A stretch of 64,000 nt of DNA from Closterium sp. Naga37s-1 (lineage: Eukaryota > Streptophyta > Zygnematophyceae > Desmidiales > Closteriaceae): the NCBI GenBank assembly GCA_947471745.1, contig CANJKZ010000142.1, positions 3,836,501 through 3,900,500 of the forward strand, in the 5' to 3' direction. Below, in pieces: positions 51,016 through 63,488 of the stretch; the stretch's first letter is position 1; each line of letters opens with the position of its first letter. Under the pieces are notes generated by a model that saw only the letters and a program-made list of their open reading frames with translations, was not told the DNA's origin and searched no databases. A program made the translations under genes and the position numbers.

Positions 51016-52056
51016 ATGGCTACCCCCAATGTCCTCGCTTTTGACGCTGAGGGTCGGGCCATTGACTTTGACGTCTGGGTAGATGACCTGCAGCTTTTCC
51101 TACAGTGCGATAGGGCAGACGGTCTCTCCCTCTTTGACCTCACTTCTGGTGCCTCTCCTGCCCCCGCTGCTGATGCTGACGCCACTGTTCGCTCACAGAG
51201 GGCCACACGCGATGCTGCTGCACGTCTTGCTGTGCGTCGCCACTTGCCTACCTCTGAGCGTGCGCACTTCAGCCAGTACAAGAGTGCTAAGACCTTGTAC
51301 GACGCTGTAGTTGCACGCTACTCTTCCCCTGCCACTGCTGCACTTAGCCGCCTCATCCTGCCGTACCTCTTCCCTGACCTCGCAGCTTTTCCCACAGTTG
51401 CTGACCTCATTACACACCTCCGCACTAGTGACATTCGCTACCGCGCTGCCCTTCCCGCTGAGTTCTGCGCCAAGAACCCCCCCCCTATGTACATCACCCT
51501 CTACTACATAGTCACCCGCCTCCCTGACACCCTTCGCCCGGTCAGGGACCACTTTCTCTCTGTTTGCCCCACCACCCTCACCGTTGACCTCCTCGAGGAG
51601 CGCCTCCTAGCAGCAGAGAAGAGCATAGTCGCTGTAGGAGCCTCTCGTGGTGACCCGCGCGCCCCTGTCTTTGAGGGGTGCTCCCCCTCTCCTCTCTTGC
51701 CCTCTGTTGCCTCTGCTGCTGCGGCCGACCTCGTTGGTCTTGAGTCGGTCGGTGCGGCGTCTACCCCTAGCGGGAAACGCCGCCCTGGCAAGGGCAAGGG
51801 GGGCAGGGGCGCTGGAGGAGCTAGCGGGGGCGGTGGAGGCAGCGGTGGAGGCGGCGGAGGGGGTGGGGGTGGTGGTGGGGGTGGTGGCGGGGGTGGAGGT
51901 GTCGGTGGCGGCAGTGGAGGCGGAGGCGGAGGCGGAGGCGGCGGTGGCGGTGGGAGCGGAGGTGGCGGAGGTGGCGGCGGTGGAGGAGGCGGTGGCGGAG
52001 GAGGTGGAGCTGGTCGGGGTGGCGCTGCGCAGAGGGTTGGCTCCGGTGGTGGTCAG

Positions 52057-52094
<38 letters not shown>

Positions 52095-55000
52095 CGCTCG
52101 GGACATCCCCCCCCCTCAGCAGCTCCGTGAGTGGTACGCTGCACGCCAGCGGGGTTGGGGTACTGGTCCGTGCACCTACGTCCTACGCACCGGCGACCGC
52201 GCGGGTGAGCAGTGCGGGGGTGCGCACTCCACCCAGCGCTGCTTTGGCCGCCTGACGGACGCTTGGCGTCACCAGTTCCCTGAGGCCACTGAGATCCCTC
52301 GCTGGGGCGAGCTGTCTAGGGCGGGAGTAGCTATCTTTGACCTTGACTTTGATGCTATTCTTGCTGCCATGTATGCTGTGACTATTAGTGATGAGGGTGA
52401 CTGTTACCGGTGTTTTCCGCCCGACCCGGGCATTGAGACTGCTGCTCTAGGTACTGGTGAGGCTGCTGCTCTAGGTGCTAGCGAGGCTGCTGCTCTAGGT
52501 GCTAGTGCGTCTGCTTCCTCAGGTGCTGGTGAGTCTGCTCTCTCAGGTACTGCGTCGGCTTCGGCCTCCCACACCTTCACCCTTGACTCGGGGGCTTCTC
52601 GCTCCTTCTTTCGAGACCGCACCACACTCACGCCGCTTGGTCGGCCAGTTGCAGTCTCTCTGGCAGACCCCTCTGGGGGTCCTGTCCTTGCTCACTTCTC
52701 CACTGTCCTCCCGTGTCCGGCGGCCCCCTCTGGCACCCTGTCTGGTCTTTACCTCCCCTCGTTCTCTACGAACTTGGTGAGTGGTGCTGACCTACAGGAT
52801 GCGGGGGTTCACCAGTTCACTCCTGCGAGCCAGCGGGTGACCCACTGCACGGACGCTCGGACAGGCCGACACCTGGCCACGTTTACACGTCGGCCGGGGT
52901 CGAGCCTGTACACACTGACCACTGTGTCTCCTCCAGTCACTGCGTCTGGTCAGGTAGCTGCGTCGGGTCAGGTGTTTGCTGCGGCGTCCAGGTCTGGTCC
53001 TGAGTCTGCCCCCTGCTCGTGTCGCCTCCTGTCTCACGAGACTCTCCTCTGGCACCACCGCCTTGGTCACCCCTCCCTGCTTCGTCTCCGAGGCATGGCT
53101 TCCCGTGTCCTTGTCTCTGGTCTTCCCCGGTCCCTCCCTCCCCTTCCTCCGGGGCCTGCCCCTACCTGCGTCCCCTGTGTCGAGGGGCGGCAGCGTGCTG
53201 CCCCTCACTCCTCCCAGTTTCCTCCGACAGAGGCCCCGCTGCAGACGCTACACATGGACGTGTGGGGCCCAGCCCGCGTCCGTGGACAGGGTCACGAGCG
53301 CTACTTCCTGCTGGTGGTTGACGACTACTCGCGTTACACCACAGTCTTCCCCTTGCGCAGCAAGGGTGATGTCACTGAGGTGTTGATCGACTGGATCCGC
53401 GCAGCTCGTCTCCAGCTCAGGCAGAGCTTCGGCTCGGACTTTCCTGTTTTGCGTCTGCACTCTGACAGAGGCGGAGAGTTCTCCTCTGGCCTTCTGCGAG
53501 CCTACTGTCGTGCACGAGGCATCCGCCAGACCTTCACGCTTCCGGACTCTCCACAGCAAAATGGGATTGCTGAGCGCCGCATTGGCATGGTCATGGACGT
53601 CGCCCGTACGTCCATGATGCATGCGGCTGCCCCCCATTTTCTGTGGCCGTTTGCGGTTCGGTACGCGGCGCATCAGATCAACCTTCAGCCCAGGGTCTCC
53701 ATGCCGGAGACCTCCCCAGCTTTGCTGTGGACGGGGAAGGTTGGCGATGCGTCTGCGTTCCGTGTCTGGGGATCTCGGGCGTTTGTCCGCGACTTGTCTG
53801 CGGACAAGCTGTCCCCTCGTGCTGCTCCTTGTGTCTTCCTTGGCTTCCCCCCTGACGCGCCAGGGTGGCAGTTCTACCACCCCACCTCTCGCCGTGTTCT
53901 GTCCTCCCAGGACGTCACGTTTGACGAGTCGGTCCCCTACTACCGCCTCTTCCCCTATCGCACTCCGTCCCTCCCCCCGCCACCGCTCTTCCTTGTGCCA
54001 GGTCCCCCCCCGGTAGACCCCCTTCCCCCTCAGGGTCCTGCCCCTTCAGGTGTGTCCCAGGTAGACGCAGTCGAGCCTGTCGAGGTTGCTGGTGACTCTG
54101 GTGCTGCTGAGGGTGCTGAGCCTGGGGGTGCTGACTCTGGGGGTGCTGAGCGTGTGGGTGCTACGCCTGGGGGTGCTGAGCCTGAGGGTGCTACGACTGG
54201 GGGTGCTGAGCCTGGGGGTGCTACGCCTGGGGGTGCTGAGCCTGGGGGTGCTACGCCTGGAGGTGCTGAGCCTGGGGGTGCGGAGCCTGAGGGAGCTGGG
54301 CCCGCTCGCGTGGCGTCTGGCGGTACTGTGCCTGGAGGTTCTCCGGGTGCTTCGTCTCGGCGGGAGCCACTCTCTCCACAGGAGCTGCGCGAGTGGTTTG
54401 CCCGGCGGTGGAGGCGTGCTGCTGGAGCTGGAGGTTCTTCGGCTGCTGAGGGTGCTGGTGCCGCGGGTCCCGGAGGTGCTCGTACTGGGAGTACTGGAGC
54501 TGCTGGGCCTGCGGGTACTACTGGAGCTGGTGCCACTGCGTCTTCTCGTGGTCCGACTGGAGCTGGAGCTACTGAGGGTGTTGGCGCTGAGGCTACTGCT
54601 GTCGGTCCTGGAGGCGGTCCTGCTGGGGGTGCTACTGGTGCTGCTGGAGGTACTGGAGCTGGAGGTGCTGCTGGCGCTGGTACTACCACTGGGGGTACTG
54701 GTGCTGTCCCTGCTGTGTCTGGAGTCGCTGCGCGGCCTCGACCGTACTTCGTTCCGCTCCTTGAGCAGGTTCTTGGTCTCCCGCCTTCTACTGTTCCTCC
54801 TCCTCCCTTAGAGTGTCCACAGCCTGTCCCGTCACAGTTCCAGTTACAGCCGGCCTCCCCACTGCCTGCTCCTTCTCCCTACACTGGTCCTACTGGAGGT
54901 CTTGCTGAGCGTCGTGAGCCTGCGTCTCGCCCTGCGTCGCCTGTCCGTGCTGCTCGCACTAGTGGTCGTGGTTCGCGTCAGCGTCCTCCTCCTGTCCCTG

Positions 55001-56997
55001 GCACGCACCGGATGTCTCTGCGTCCGTCCACTGCTCCTTTGCGTGCCCCTTTGCCTTCTCCTCCTAAGTCCTCTCTTCCTGCTCTTCCCGACCCGGAGTC
55101 GGACTCTCTTCGTGCTGCCAGTCCTACTGTCACGCGTCTCCTTGCTACTGTTGTCACTGACCCTTCCTTTGAGTCCACTGCTGCGTCTGCCCTAGTTACT
55201 GAGCTCGTCGACTTTGCTGCTCGCTGTCGTCTAGACTACGCTGCTAGTCTTGTTGCTGAGTCTGAGTCTGTCTGTCCTCCGTCCGTCGGGGGTGAGTGTG
55301 CCCTTGGCACGGACGTCCTTGAGGACAGGCAGGAGGAGTTCCAGTGTTTGGCTGCTGCTTCACCTCATCTCGTGTCCGTACTGCTTACCCCTGAGGGAGA
55401 CCCGGATGCACTTGACATCCCGACTCCGCGCTCTTACGCGGAGGCGATAGAGGGTCCCTACTCCTCTCAGTGGCAGGCAGCTATGGACGCAGAGATGGCT
55501 TCCTGGAAGTCCACAGGCACCTACGTTGACGAGGTTCCCCCACCTGGGGCGAACATCGTCAGTGGCATGTGGATTTTCAGGGTGAAGCGGCCGCCGGGTT
55601 CTCCGCCTGTCTTCAAGGCGCGTTACGTGGCTCGTGGCTTCAGTCAGCGGCAGGGAGTTGACTACTTTCAGGCCTTCTCTCCCACCCCGAAGATGACCAC
55701 TCTTCGGGTATTGCTGCACATAGCTGCTCACCGTGACTACGAGCTACACTCTCTTGACTTCAGCACTGCTTTCTTGCAGGGCAGCCTGCACGAGGAGATC
55801 TGGCTGCGTCGCCCACCTGGCTTCACTGGGTCTTTTCCTCCTGGCACCCAGTGGAGCCTCCGGCGGCCAGTCTACGGTCTCCGCCAGGCACCGCGTGAGT
55901 GGCACGACACACTGAGGACTACACTTGCGGCTCTTGGGTTTGCTCCCTCTACTGCCGACCCGTCTCTGTTTCTGCGCACCGACACTTCTTTGCCGCCGTT
56001 CTACATCCTCGTGTACGTCGACGACTTGGTCTTTGCCACAGCTGACACTGCTGGACTCGCCCACGTGAAGTTCGAGCTGCAGAAGAGACACACGTGCACA
56101 GACCTGGGTGAACTGCGCAGCTACCTTGGCTTGCAGACCACCCGGGACAGAGCACGCCACACCATTACCCTGACTCAGTCACACATGGTGCAGCAGGTCC
56201 TTCAGCGCTTCGGCTTCACGTACTCCTCGCCTCAGGCCACTCCTCTGCCTACTCGCCACTCGCTCTCAGCTCTGCCTTCGGATGAGTCCGTAGAGTCGAG
56301 TGGCCCGTACCCAGAGCTTGTTGGCTGCCTCATGTACCTGATGACCTGCACACGACCTAACCTTGCATACCCTCTTAGCATTCTCGCACGCTATGTTGCT
56401 ACTGGGAGACACAGACCGGAGCACATGGCTGCAGCGAAGAGGGTGTTGCGCTACTTGTGCAGTACGTCGGGCATGGGGCTTGTGCTTGGAGGGCAGAGTC
56501 CAGTGGTCCTCACTGGGCACGCAGACGCTTCTTGGGCTGACGACCAGGCTACGCAGCGGTCGTCACAGGGTTACACCTTCAGCCTTGGTTCCGGCTCTGT
56601 TTCGTGGCGGGCTACCCGCTCGTCCTCTGTTCTCGGCTCCAGTTGTGAGGCTGAGATCTACGCAGGAGCCATGGCTGCACAGGAGCTTTGCTGGCTCACC
56701 TACCTGCTGACTGACCTCGGAGAGCCGCCTCGTTCTCCTCCAGTGCTGTACGTAGACAACAAGGCCATGCTGGCCTTGTGTCGAGAGCAGAGACTGGAGC
56801 ACAGAACGAAGCACATTGCTCTTCGCTACTTCCTTGCTCGTGAGCTACAGCAGCGTGGTCAGCTGCGTCTTGCGTACGTGGCCTCTCAGGCCAACACTGC
56901 TGATAACTTCACCAAGGCACTTGCGCCTTGTGATCATCAGCGCTTCTGTACTCAGCTATGTCTTGTGCCTGCCTTGCCTCACTTGCTCACCCCTTGA
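51016..56997 (+). CDS. gag-pol: copia C Gag-Pol polyprotein
   Basis: 1,993 residues without interruption from ATG 51016 (MATPNVLAFDAEG) to TGA 56995-56997. Positions: Gag ~1-230, Gly tract ~267-334, Gln run ~350-362, CX13CX3HX4C from ~386, protease LDSGAS at ~522. Integrase zinc domain ~678-720; catalytic D, D, E at about 747, 815 and 852 (HMDVWGP, LHSDRGGEF, NGIAERR). Variable GATPGGAEP linker ~1029-1104. Reverse transcriptase ~1500-1740 with VYVDDLV at ~1666; RNase H from GHADASW (~1834) to ANTADNFTKAL. It is nearly identical to A over the enzymes and diverges mainly in linkers. Its codon use is C-rich like the host exons. It is probably functional, and a possible source of enzyme for D. 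Confidence 0.94.
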
Positions 56998-57059
56998 CCT
57001 TGTTTGTACTGTTACATATATATATATACACCTGCTCTTGCTTGTCTAGCCTTATATAT

Positions 57060-57206
57060 ATATGTAATCCTGCATGTGAACTGGCCTTCTGGCCTTGAAC
57101 TTGTGCTCGGAATGTGTGGTGACTTTGTGATCCACCCTGAGCTTGCCTTGCTTTGCTTGACTGGTCTTGTGACCCCTTGTTCTCCCCCACTTTGCCTATG
57201 GGGGTG
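57060..57206 (+). other. copia C 3' untranslated segment and polypurine tract
   Basis: This segment is shared with A and D. It ends CTATGGGGGTG immediately before the 3' LTR. Confidence 0.75.
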
Positions 57207-57329
57207 TGTCAGATTTATATGACATAGCTGCTGTAGGCTATAGTGGGGTAGCACATATGGGGTACAGTTTTCTAGGGTTTGCACTTGTACCCAACTTTCC
57301 CTTAGTCAATCTCATTCCTCGTCATTTCA
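57207..57329 (+). repeat. copia C 3' LTR
   Basis: 123 bp, identical to the 5' LTR. Confidence 0.95.
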
Positions 57330-57643
57330 CAATAAAAGTCGAAACCTCCTTGCACATTCCAAGGATGGAATCATGTGCCTGGAGAATATCGTCCTTGGCG
57401 TCGTCATTGATATTTGGAAAACTGGTACCCTCAAAACTTATGCGATAAGAAGATTTGTCCTTATAATGACCACAAACTTTGTGATAAATGCTAATCTGCT
57501 TGTGATGAGGAGTTCCATGCTTCACTTTTGTCGGACCTAAGCATTAAACATCAGCCCGGTTTGCTACAGAATGACACAATTGTGGGGTAATATTTAACGA
57601 AGAAGCCTGGAGAACCAAACTGATGGCTCCGACAATCTCGTAA
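57330..57643 (-). other. host sequence between copia C and copia D with protein-like minus-strand frames
   Basis: 314 bp. On the minus strand a frame at about 57330-57525 reads like protein (CGHYKDKSSYRISFEG, NINDDAKDDILQAHDS). The short frame next to D joins in register with sequence beyond D's other end (near 63667-63931) when D is removed. Not recognised; it may be a disrupted gene or an older element. Confidence 0.3.
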
Positions 57644-57774
57644 TGTCAGAAATGTGAAGGAAGGAATGATTGAACTAGCAAGCAGGTGGGTACAAGTAGG
57701 AAACCTAAAAGTGTTGTACCCTATATTGACTACCCCACTACAGCCTACACAGACTATGTCATATATGTTTGACA
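57644..57774 (-). repeat. copia D 3' LTR
   Basis: 131 bp; on the minus strand TGTCAAACATATATGAC... to ...CATTTCTGACA. Both ends read TGTCA/TGACA, so the LTR has 5-bp inverted ends. Confidence 0.95.
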
Positions 57775-58003
57775 CACCCCCATAGGCAAAGTGGGGGAGA
57801 ACAAGAGGTCACAAGACCGGTCAAGAAAGGCAAAGCAAGCTCAGGGTGGATCACGACGTCACCACGCAGTCTGAGCACAGGCAAATGGCCACAAGGCCAG
57901 TTCACATGCAGAGTTATATAAAGGAGAACAAGCAATACAGTGATCACAACCTAGCAAGTGTAAGCATGCAGGTATATGTATAGAGATCACAGTACAAGCA
58001 GAG

Positions 58004-58438
58004 TCAAGAAGTAAGCAAGTGAGGCACAGTAGGCACAAGGCCTAGAACAGTATAGAAATGCTGATGATCACAAGGCTGAAGCGCCTTGGTGAAGACATCA
58101 GTAGTGTTGGCTCGAGTGGCCACGTAAGCAAGACGAAGCTGACCACGCTGCTGCAACTCTCGAGCAAGGAAGTAGCGCAGAGCGATGTGCTTCGTTCTGT
58201 GCTCCAGTCTGTGCTCCTGACACAAGGCAATCATGGCCTTGTTGTCGACGTACAGCACTGGAGGAGAACGAGGCGGCTCTCCCAGGTCGGTTAGCAGGTA
58301 GGTGAGCCAGCGTAACTCCTGTGCAGCCATGGCCCCTGCGTAGATCTCAGCCTCATAGCTGGAGCTGAGAACAGAAGACGAGCGGGTAGACCACCAAGAA
58401 ACGGAGCCGGAGCCAAGGCTGAAGGTGTAACCCTGCAC
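58004..58438 (-). pseudogene. copia D RNase H fragment
   Basis: It codes for the C-terminal RNase H part: QGYTFSLGSGSVSW, SSYEAEIYAGAMAAQELRW, YVDNKAMIALCQE, KHIALRYFLARELQQRG and ANTTDVFTKAL, ending at 58004. The first part of RNase H (GHADASWADD in A and C) is missing. The frame is open, so the lesion is the upstream rearrangement. Confidence 0.85.
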
Positions 58439-58518
58439 AAGTAGCGCATCACCCTCTTAGCGGCCTTCCAGTGCTCGAGAGTTGCAGCAGCGTGGTCAGC
58501 TTCGTCTTGTTTACGTGG
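58120..58518. repeat. 45-bp inverted repeat at the reverse-transcriptase deletion junction of copia D
   Basis: 58120-58164 (in RNase H) and 58474-58518 are reverse complements with one mismatch. The second copy sits exactly where the reverse transcriptase coding is lost. On one side is an Ala-Lys-Arg-Val-Met-Arg-Tyr fragment (about 58440-58472), and on the other the pre-reverse-transcriptase region (VAELVDFA, about 58519-58570). Confidence 0.85.
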
Positions 58519-61500
58519 TCAGCAAAGTCAACAAGCTCAGCAACTAGAGCAGACGCAGCAGTGGACTCAAACGAAGGGTCAGCGACAACAGTGGCCAGGA
58601 AACGCGTGACATTAGGACTAGCAGCATGAAGGGAGTCAGACTCCGGGTCCGGACCGTCAGGAAGAGAGGACGCAGGAGGAGACGGCAGAGGGACACGATG
58701 TGGAGCAGTGGAAGGACGAAGTGTCATATAGTGAGTGCCGGGGACATGAGGAGGACGCTGACGCGGAACACGACGACCAGTGCGGACAGCGCGAACAGGC
58801 GACTCAGGACGAGACTCAGGCGACTCAGGACGAGACTCAGGCGACGCAGGACGAGACTCAGGCTCACGATGCTCCGTAAGACCTCAAGTCGGGCCAGAGT
58901 AAGGAGAAGGACCAGTCGGTGGAGAGGCTGGCTGTAACTGCGATTGCGACTGGACAGGCTATGGACTCAGTAAGGGAGGAGTAGGACCAGTAGAAGGCGG
59001 GAGGCCAAGAACCTGCTAAAGGAGCGGAACGTAGTACGGCCGCGGCCGCGCAGCGCCTCCAGAAACAGCAGAGACAGCACCAGTACCCTCAGCTCCAGGG
59101 TCTCCAGCTACAACTCCCGTAGCACCACCAGAAGCAACAGCTCCAGCACCTCCAGCTCCAACTCCTGCAGCACCACCAGCCCCAGCAGCTCCAGTACCTC
59201 CAGTACGAGCACCTCCGGGACCAGCGGCTCCAGCACCAGCAGGACCTCCAGCAGCGCCAGTACCTCCAGTACGAGCACCGCCGGGACACGCGGCTCCAGC
59301 ACCTCCAGCAGCTCCAACACCAGCAGGACCTCCAGCAGCGCCAGTACCTCCAGCACGAGCACCTCCAGGACCAGCGGCTCCAGCAGCTCCAGCACCAGCA
59401 GCACCTCTAGTAGCTCCAGCTCCAGAAGCACCTCTAGCAGCAGGCCCCGCAGCTCCAGCAACACGGCTACAGCGCCGAGCGTACCACTCATGCAGCCGCT
59501 GTGGAGAGAGGGGCTCCCGCCGTGACGGGACACCCGGAGGACCCCCAGACTCAGCGCGCTCAGGCTCAGCACCCCCAGACTCAGCACCCCCAGGCTCAGC
59601 ACCCCCAGGCTCCGCACCCTCAGACTCAGCAACCCCAGGCTCAGCACCCCCAGGCCCCGCAACCGCAGGCTCAGCACCCCTAGCAGCACCAGAGTCGACA
59701 GCTACCTCGACAGGCTCGACAGGGTCTACCTGGGACACACCTGAGGGGGCAGGACCCTGAGGGGGGAGGGGGTCTACCGGAGGAGCACCTGGTGCTAGGA
59801 AGAGCGGCTGGGGGGGGGAGAGGGGCAGTGCGGTAGGGAAAGAGACGGTAGTAAGACACCGACTCGTCAAACGTGACGTCCTGAGAAGACAGAACACGAC
59901 GCGAGGTGGGGTGGTAAAACTGCCACCCAGGCACGTCAGGGGGGAAGCCAAGGAAAACGCAGGGAACAGCACGGGAGGACAGCTTGTCTGCGGAAGAATC
60001 GTGGACAAAAGCTCGAGATCCCCAGACACGGAACACAGACGCATCGCCAACCTTCCCCGTCCACCGTAGAGTAGGTGTGGTCTCCGGCAAGGAGACACGA
60101 GGCTGAAGGTTGATCTGATGCGCAGCGTACTGAACCGCGAACGGCCACAGAAAATGGGGAGCAGCCGCATGGATCATGGACGTACGAGCGACGTCCATGA
60201 CCATGCCAATGCGGCGCTCAGCAATCCCATTTTGCTGTGGGGAGGCCGGAAGCGTGAACGTCTGGCGGATGCCCTCCGCACGACAGAAAGCCCTCTGAAG
60301 GTCGGAGGAAAACTCACCACCCCTGTCTGAGTGCAGACGCAGAACAGGAAGGTCCGAGCCGAAACTCTCGATGAGCTGGCGACGGGCACCGCGGATCCAG
60401 TCGATCAACACCTCAGTGACCCCACCCTTGCGGCACAAGGGGAAGACTGTGGTGTAACACGAGTAGTCATCAACGACCAGCAGGAAGTAACGCTCGTGAC
60501 CCTGTCCACGGACGCGGGCTGGGCCCCACACGTCCATGTGAAGAGTCTGCAGGGGAGCCTCTGTCGGAGGAAACTCGGAGGAGTGAGGAGCGGCGCGCTG
60601 CCGGCCCTCAACACAGGGAACACAGGTAGGGGCAGGCCCCGGAGTAAGGGGAGGGAGGGACTGGGGGAGACCCGAGACAAGGAAACGGGAGGCCATACCT
60701 CTAAGGCGAGGCAGGGAGGGGTGACCAAGGCGGTGGTGCTAAAGGAGAGTCTCGTGTGACAGAGGGCGACACGAGCAGGGGGCAGACGCCGGACTAGACC
60801 TGGACGCGGCAGCAAACACTTGACCATACGCGGCTACCTGACCAGACGCAGTAACCGGAGGAGACGCAGTAGTCAGTGTGTACAGGCTCGACCCAGGCCG
60901 ACGGGTGAACGTGGCCAGGTGGCGGCCCGTCCAAGAGCAAGTGCAGTGAGTCACACGCTGACCTCCCGGGGTGAACTGGTCAACCCACGCGTCCTGGAGG
61001 TCAGCTCCACTCACCAAGTTCGTAGAGAACGAGGGGAGGTGGAGTCCCGACAGTAAGCCCGACGGGGCCGCAGGACACGGTAGAACCGTGGAGGAGTGCG
61101 CAAGGACTGGGCCTCTAGAGGGGTCAGCCAGGGAGACTGCAACCGGCCGACTGAGCAGCGTGAGTGTGGTGCTGTCGCGAAAGAAGGAGCGCGAAGCACC
61201 TGAGTCAAGTGTGAAGATGTGCAAGGCCTCAGTAGGTGCAGTACCAGAGAGAGCAGACTCACCAGCACCTGGGGCAGCAGACTCACTAGTACATGGAGCA
61301 GCAGACTCACTAGCACCTAGAGCAGTAGCCTCAATGCCCGGGTCGGGCGCAACACACAGGTAACATTCACCCTCAGCACTATCAGTCACAGCATACATGG
61401 CAGCAAGGATAGCATCGAAATCAAGATCAAAGATAGCAACATTCTGCTTAAGCGGATCACCCCAGCGAGGGAGCTCAGCGCCGTCAGGAAACTGGGCACG

Positions 61501-62680
61501 CCAGGCGTCAGTCAGGCGACCGAAGCAGTGCTGCGAAGTGTGCGGCAGTCCGCACGTCTCCTCACTGCGCCCGCCGGTGCGAAGAACGTAAGTACAAAAA
61601 CCAACACCCCCAGCCCTCCCACGCCCAGCGTACCACTCACGAAGCTGCTGGGGAGAAAGGGTCTCACGGGAACGCGGCTGCTGCTGGCGCTGGCTACCGT
61701 CAAAGCCTCCACGCTGTGCGGCTCCACCTCAGCCAGCACCACCGCCGCCTCCACCTCCACCGCCGCTGCCGCTGCCTCCACCACCTCCACCGCCGCCCCC
61801 ACTCCCGCCACCACCCCCACCTCCACCGCCACCCCCTCCGCCTCCTCCACCGCCTCCACCGCCGCCCCCTCCGTCCCCTCCACCACCCTTGCCCCCCTTG
61901 CCCTTGCTGTTGTGGCACCTCCCACTAGGAGCAGACGCAGCCCCGACCTCCTCAGTGCCAACGAGGTCGATAGCAGCAGCAGAAGCAACAGAGGGGAGAA
62001 GGGGGACGGGGGAGCACCCCTAAAAGAAAGGGGCGCGAGGGTCGCCGCGAGAAGCACCTACAGCAACGATAATCTTCTCAGCTGCAGTAAGGCGCTCCTC
62101 GAGCAGGTTGACGGTGAGCTCGGTGGGACAAAGGGAGAGAAAGTGGTCCCTGACTGAAGAAAAGGAGTCAGGGAGACGGGTGACTAGGTAGTAGAGGGTG
62201 ATGTACATAAGGGGGGGGGTTCTTGGCACAGATGTCAGTGGGAAGCGCAGCGCGTTAGCGGGTGTCACTAGTGTGGAGGTGAGTAATGAGGTCAGCGACT
62301 GTGGCAAAGGCGGCAAGGTCAGGGAAAAGGTACGGCAGCATGAGGCGGCTGAGGGCAGCAGTGGCAGGGGAGGAGTAGCGCGCGACGACAGCGTCATACA
62401 GAGACTTAGCAGTCTTGTACTGGCCAAAGTGCGCGCGCTCAGCAGACGGCAGGAGATTACGAACAGCAAGGCGAGCAACAGCGTCACGGGTAGTCCACTG
62501 CGAGCGAACCGTACTGTCAGCAGTGGCAGCAGGTGCAGGAGAGACACCGGACGTGTGATCGAACAGGGAGTCTCCGTCCTTGGAGTCGCACTGAAGAAAG
62601 AGCTGTAGGTCGTCTACCCAAACGTCGAAGTCAACAGCACGACCCTCAGCATCAAAGGTAAGAACATTAGGGCTAGCCAT
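58519..62680 (-). pseudogene. gag-pol: copia D Gag, protease and integrase, multiply broken
   Basis: The start is at 62680 (MASPNVLTFDAEG). A TAA at 62253-62255 replaces a Tyr codon after HTSDTR. One extra base after a C-run near 62212 shifts the frame. The Gly tract (about 61735-61890) and the CX13CX3HX4C motif (about 61535-61600) are recognisable. Protease FTLDSGASRSFF is near 61200. A TAG at 60739-60741 replaces the Trp of the integrase WHHRLGH motif. The integrase core D, D, E is kept (HMDVWGP, LHSDRGGEF, NGIAERR; 60696-59680). A further shift and Gly/Ala linkers lead to VTRFLATVVADPSFES and VAELVDFA, where reverse transcriptase should follow but is deleted. Confidence 0.88.
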
Positions 62681-62764
62681 GACTGCAGTAGCAGCAGTAG
62701 CAGCAGTAGCAGCAGTAGCAGCAGAAGCAGCAGCAACATCAGTAGCAGTAGAAGCAGCACGGGC

Positions 62765-63440
62765 AGGGCAGTGCGGCTCAGTAGGGCGGCGCGGCTCGGT
62801 AGGGCGGCGCGGCTAGACTGGGCGGCGTGGCTCGGCTGGGCGGCGCGGCTCGACAGGGCGGCGCGGCTTGGCGGAGCGGCGTGGCTCGGCTGGGCGGCGC
62901 GGGTGCTTACCAGGGGCGGGTGCAGGGCAGGGCCGCAGCTGGCGGTTAGGTCAGGGCCGCGACTGGGGCGGCAGCAGGGCAGGGCCGCGACTGGGTCTCG
63001 GTAGAGCAGGGCCGCGACCGGGGCGGCTGCAGGACAGGGCCGCGATGAGTCGGCGGCAGAGTAGGGCCGCGACAGGGCGGCAGTAGGGCAGGGTCGCGAC
63101 TGGGCGGCGGTAGAGCAGGGCCGCGACGAGCAGCGGCAGGGCTGAGGCCGCGGCGAGCGGCGAGGTCAGAGCCGCGACGAGGGGCGGCAGGGTAGGGCCA
63201 CGACTGGCGGCTAGGTCAGGCCGCGACGGGCAGCAAGGCAGGGCCGCGGGAGGCGGCAGGGCAAGGCCTTGACGAGGCGGCGAGGTCGGGGCCGCTACGC
63301 GGCGGCGACAGGGCAAGGCCGCGACGGGCGGCTAGGTAAGGGCCGCGACGGGCCGTTAGGGGAGGGCCGCGACGGGCCAAGAAGGCAGGGCCGCAACGGG
63401 CGGCACTAGGGCAGGGCGCGCGACGGCGCAGGTGAGGCAG
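62765..63440 (-). repeat. GC-rich repetitive leader of copia D
   Basis: Irregular units of GGGCGGCGCGGCTCG (62785-62900) and then GGGCCGCGACNGGGCGGC-type units (62930-63400) on the + strand. They occupy the same place as the leaders of A and C but use different units. Confidence 0.8.
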
Positions 63441-63488
63441 GCGCGAGGCGCGCTTCGGGCAGGGCAGGAAAAAAAAATAAATCGTGGT

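Larger units (their letters stand above)
49919..57329 (+). mobile_element. Ty1/copia element C, intact, with identical LTRs
   Basis: It is 7,411 bp with 123-bp LTRs at 49919-50041 and 57207-57329 that are identical by eye, so it is the most recent insertion here. It has the primer site, the conserved hairpin, a GC-rich leader, a single 1,993-codon frame and the 3' untranslated segment shared with A and D. The flanks do not match: ATAAA before the 5' LTR and CAATA after the 3' LTR. So no 5-bp target duplication is visible. It looks coding-competent. Confidence 0.95.
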
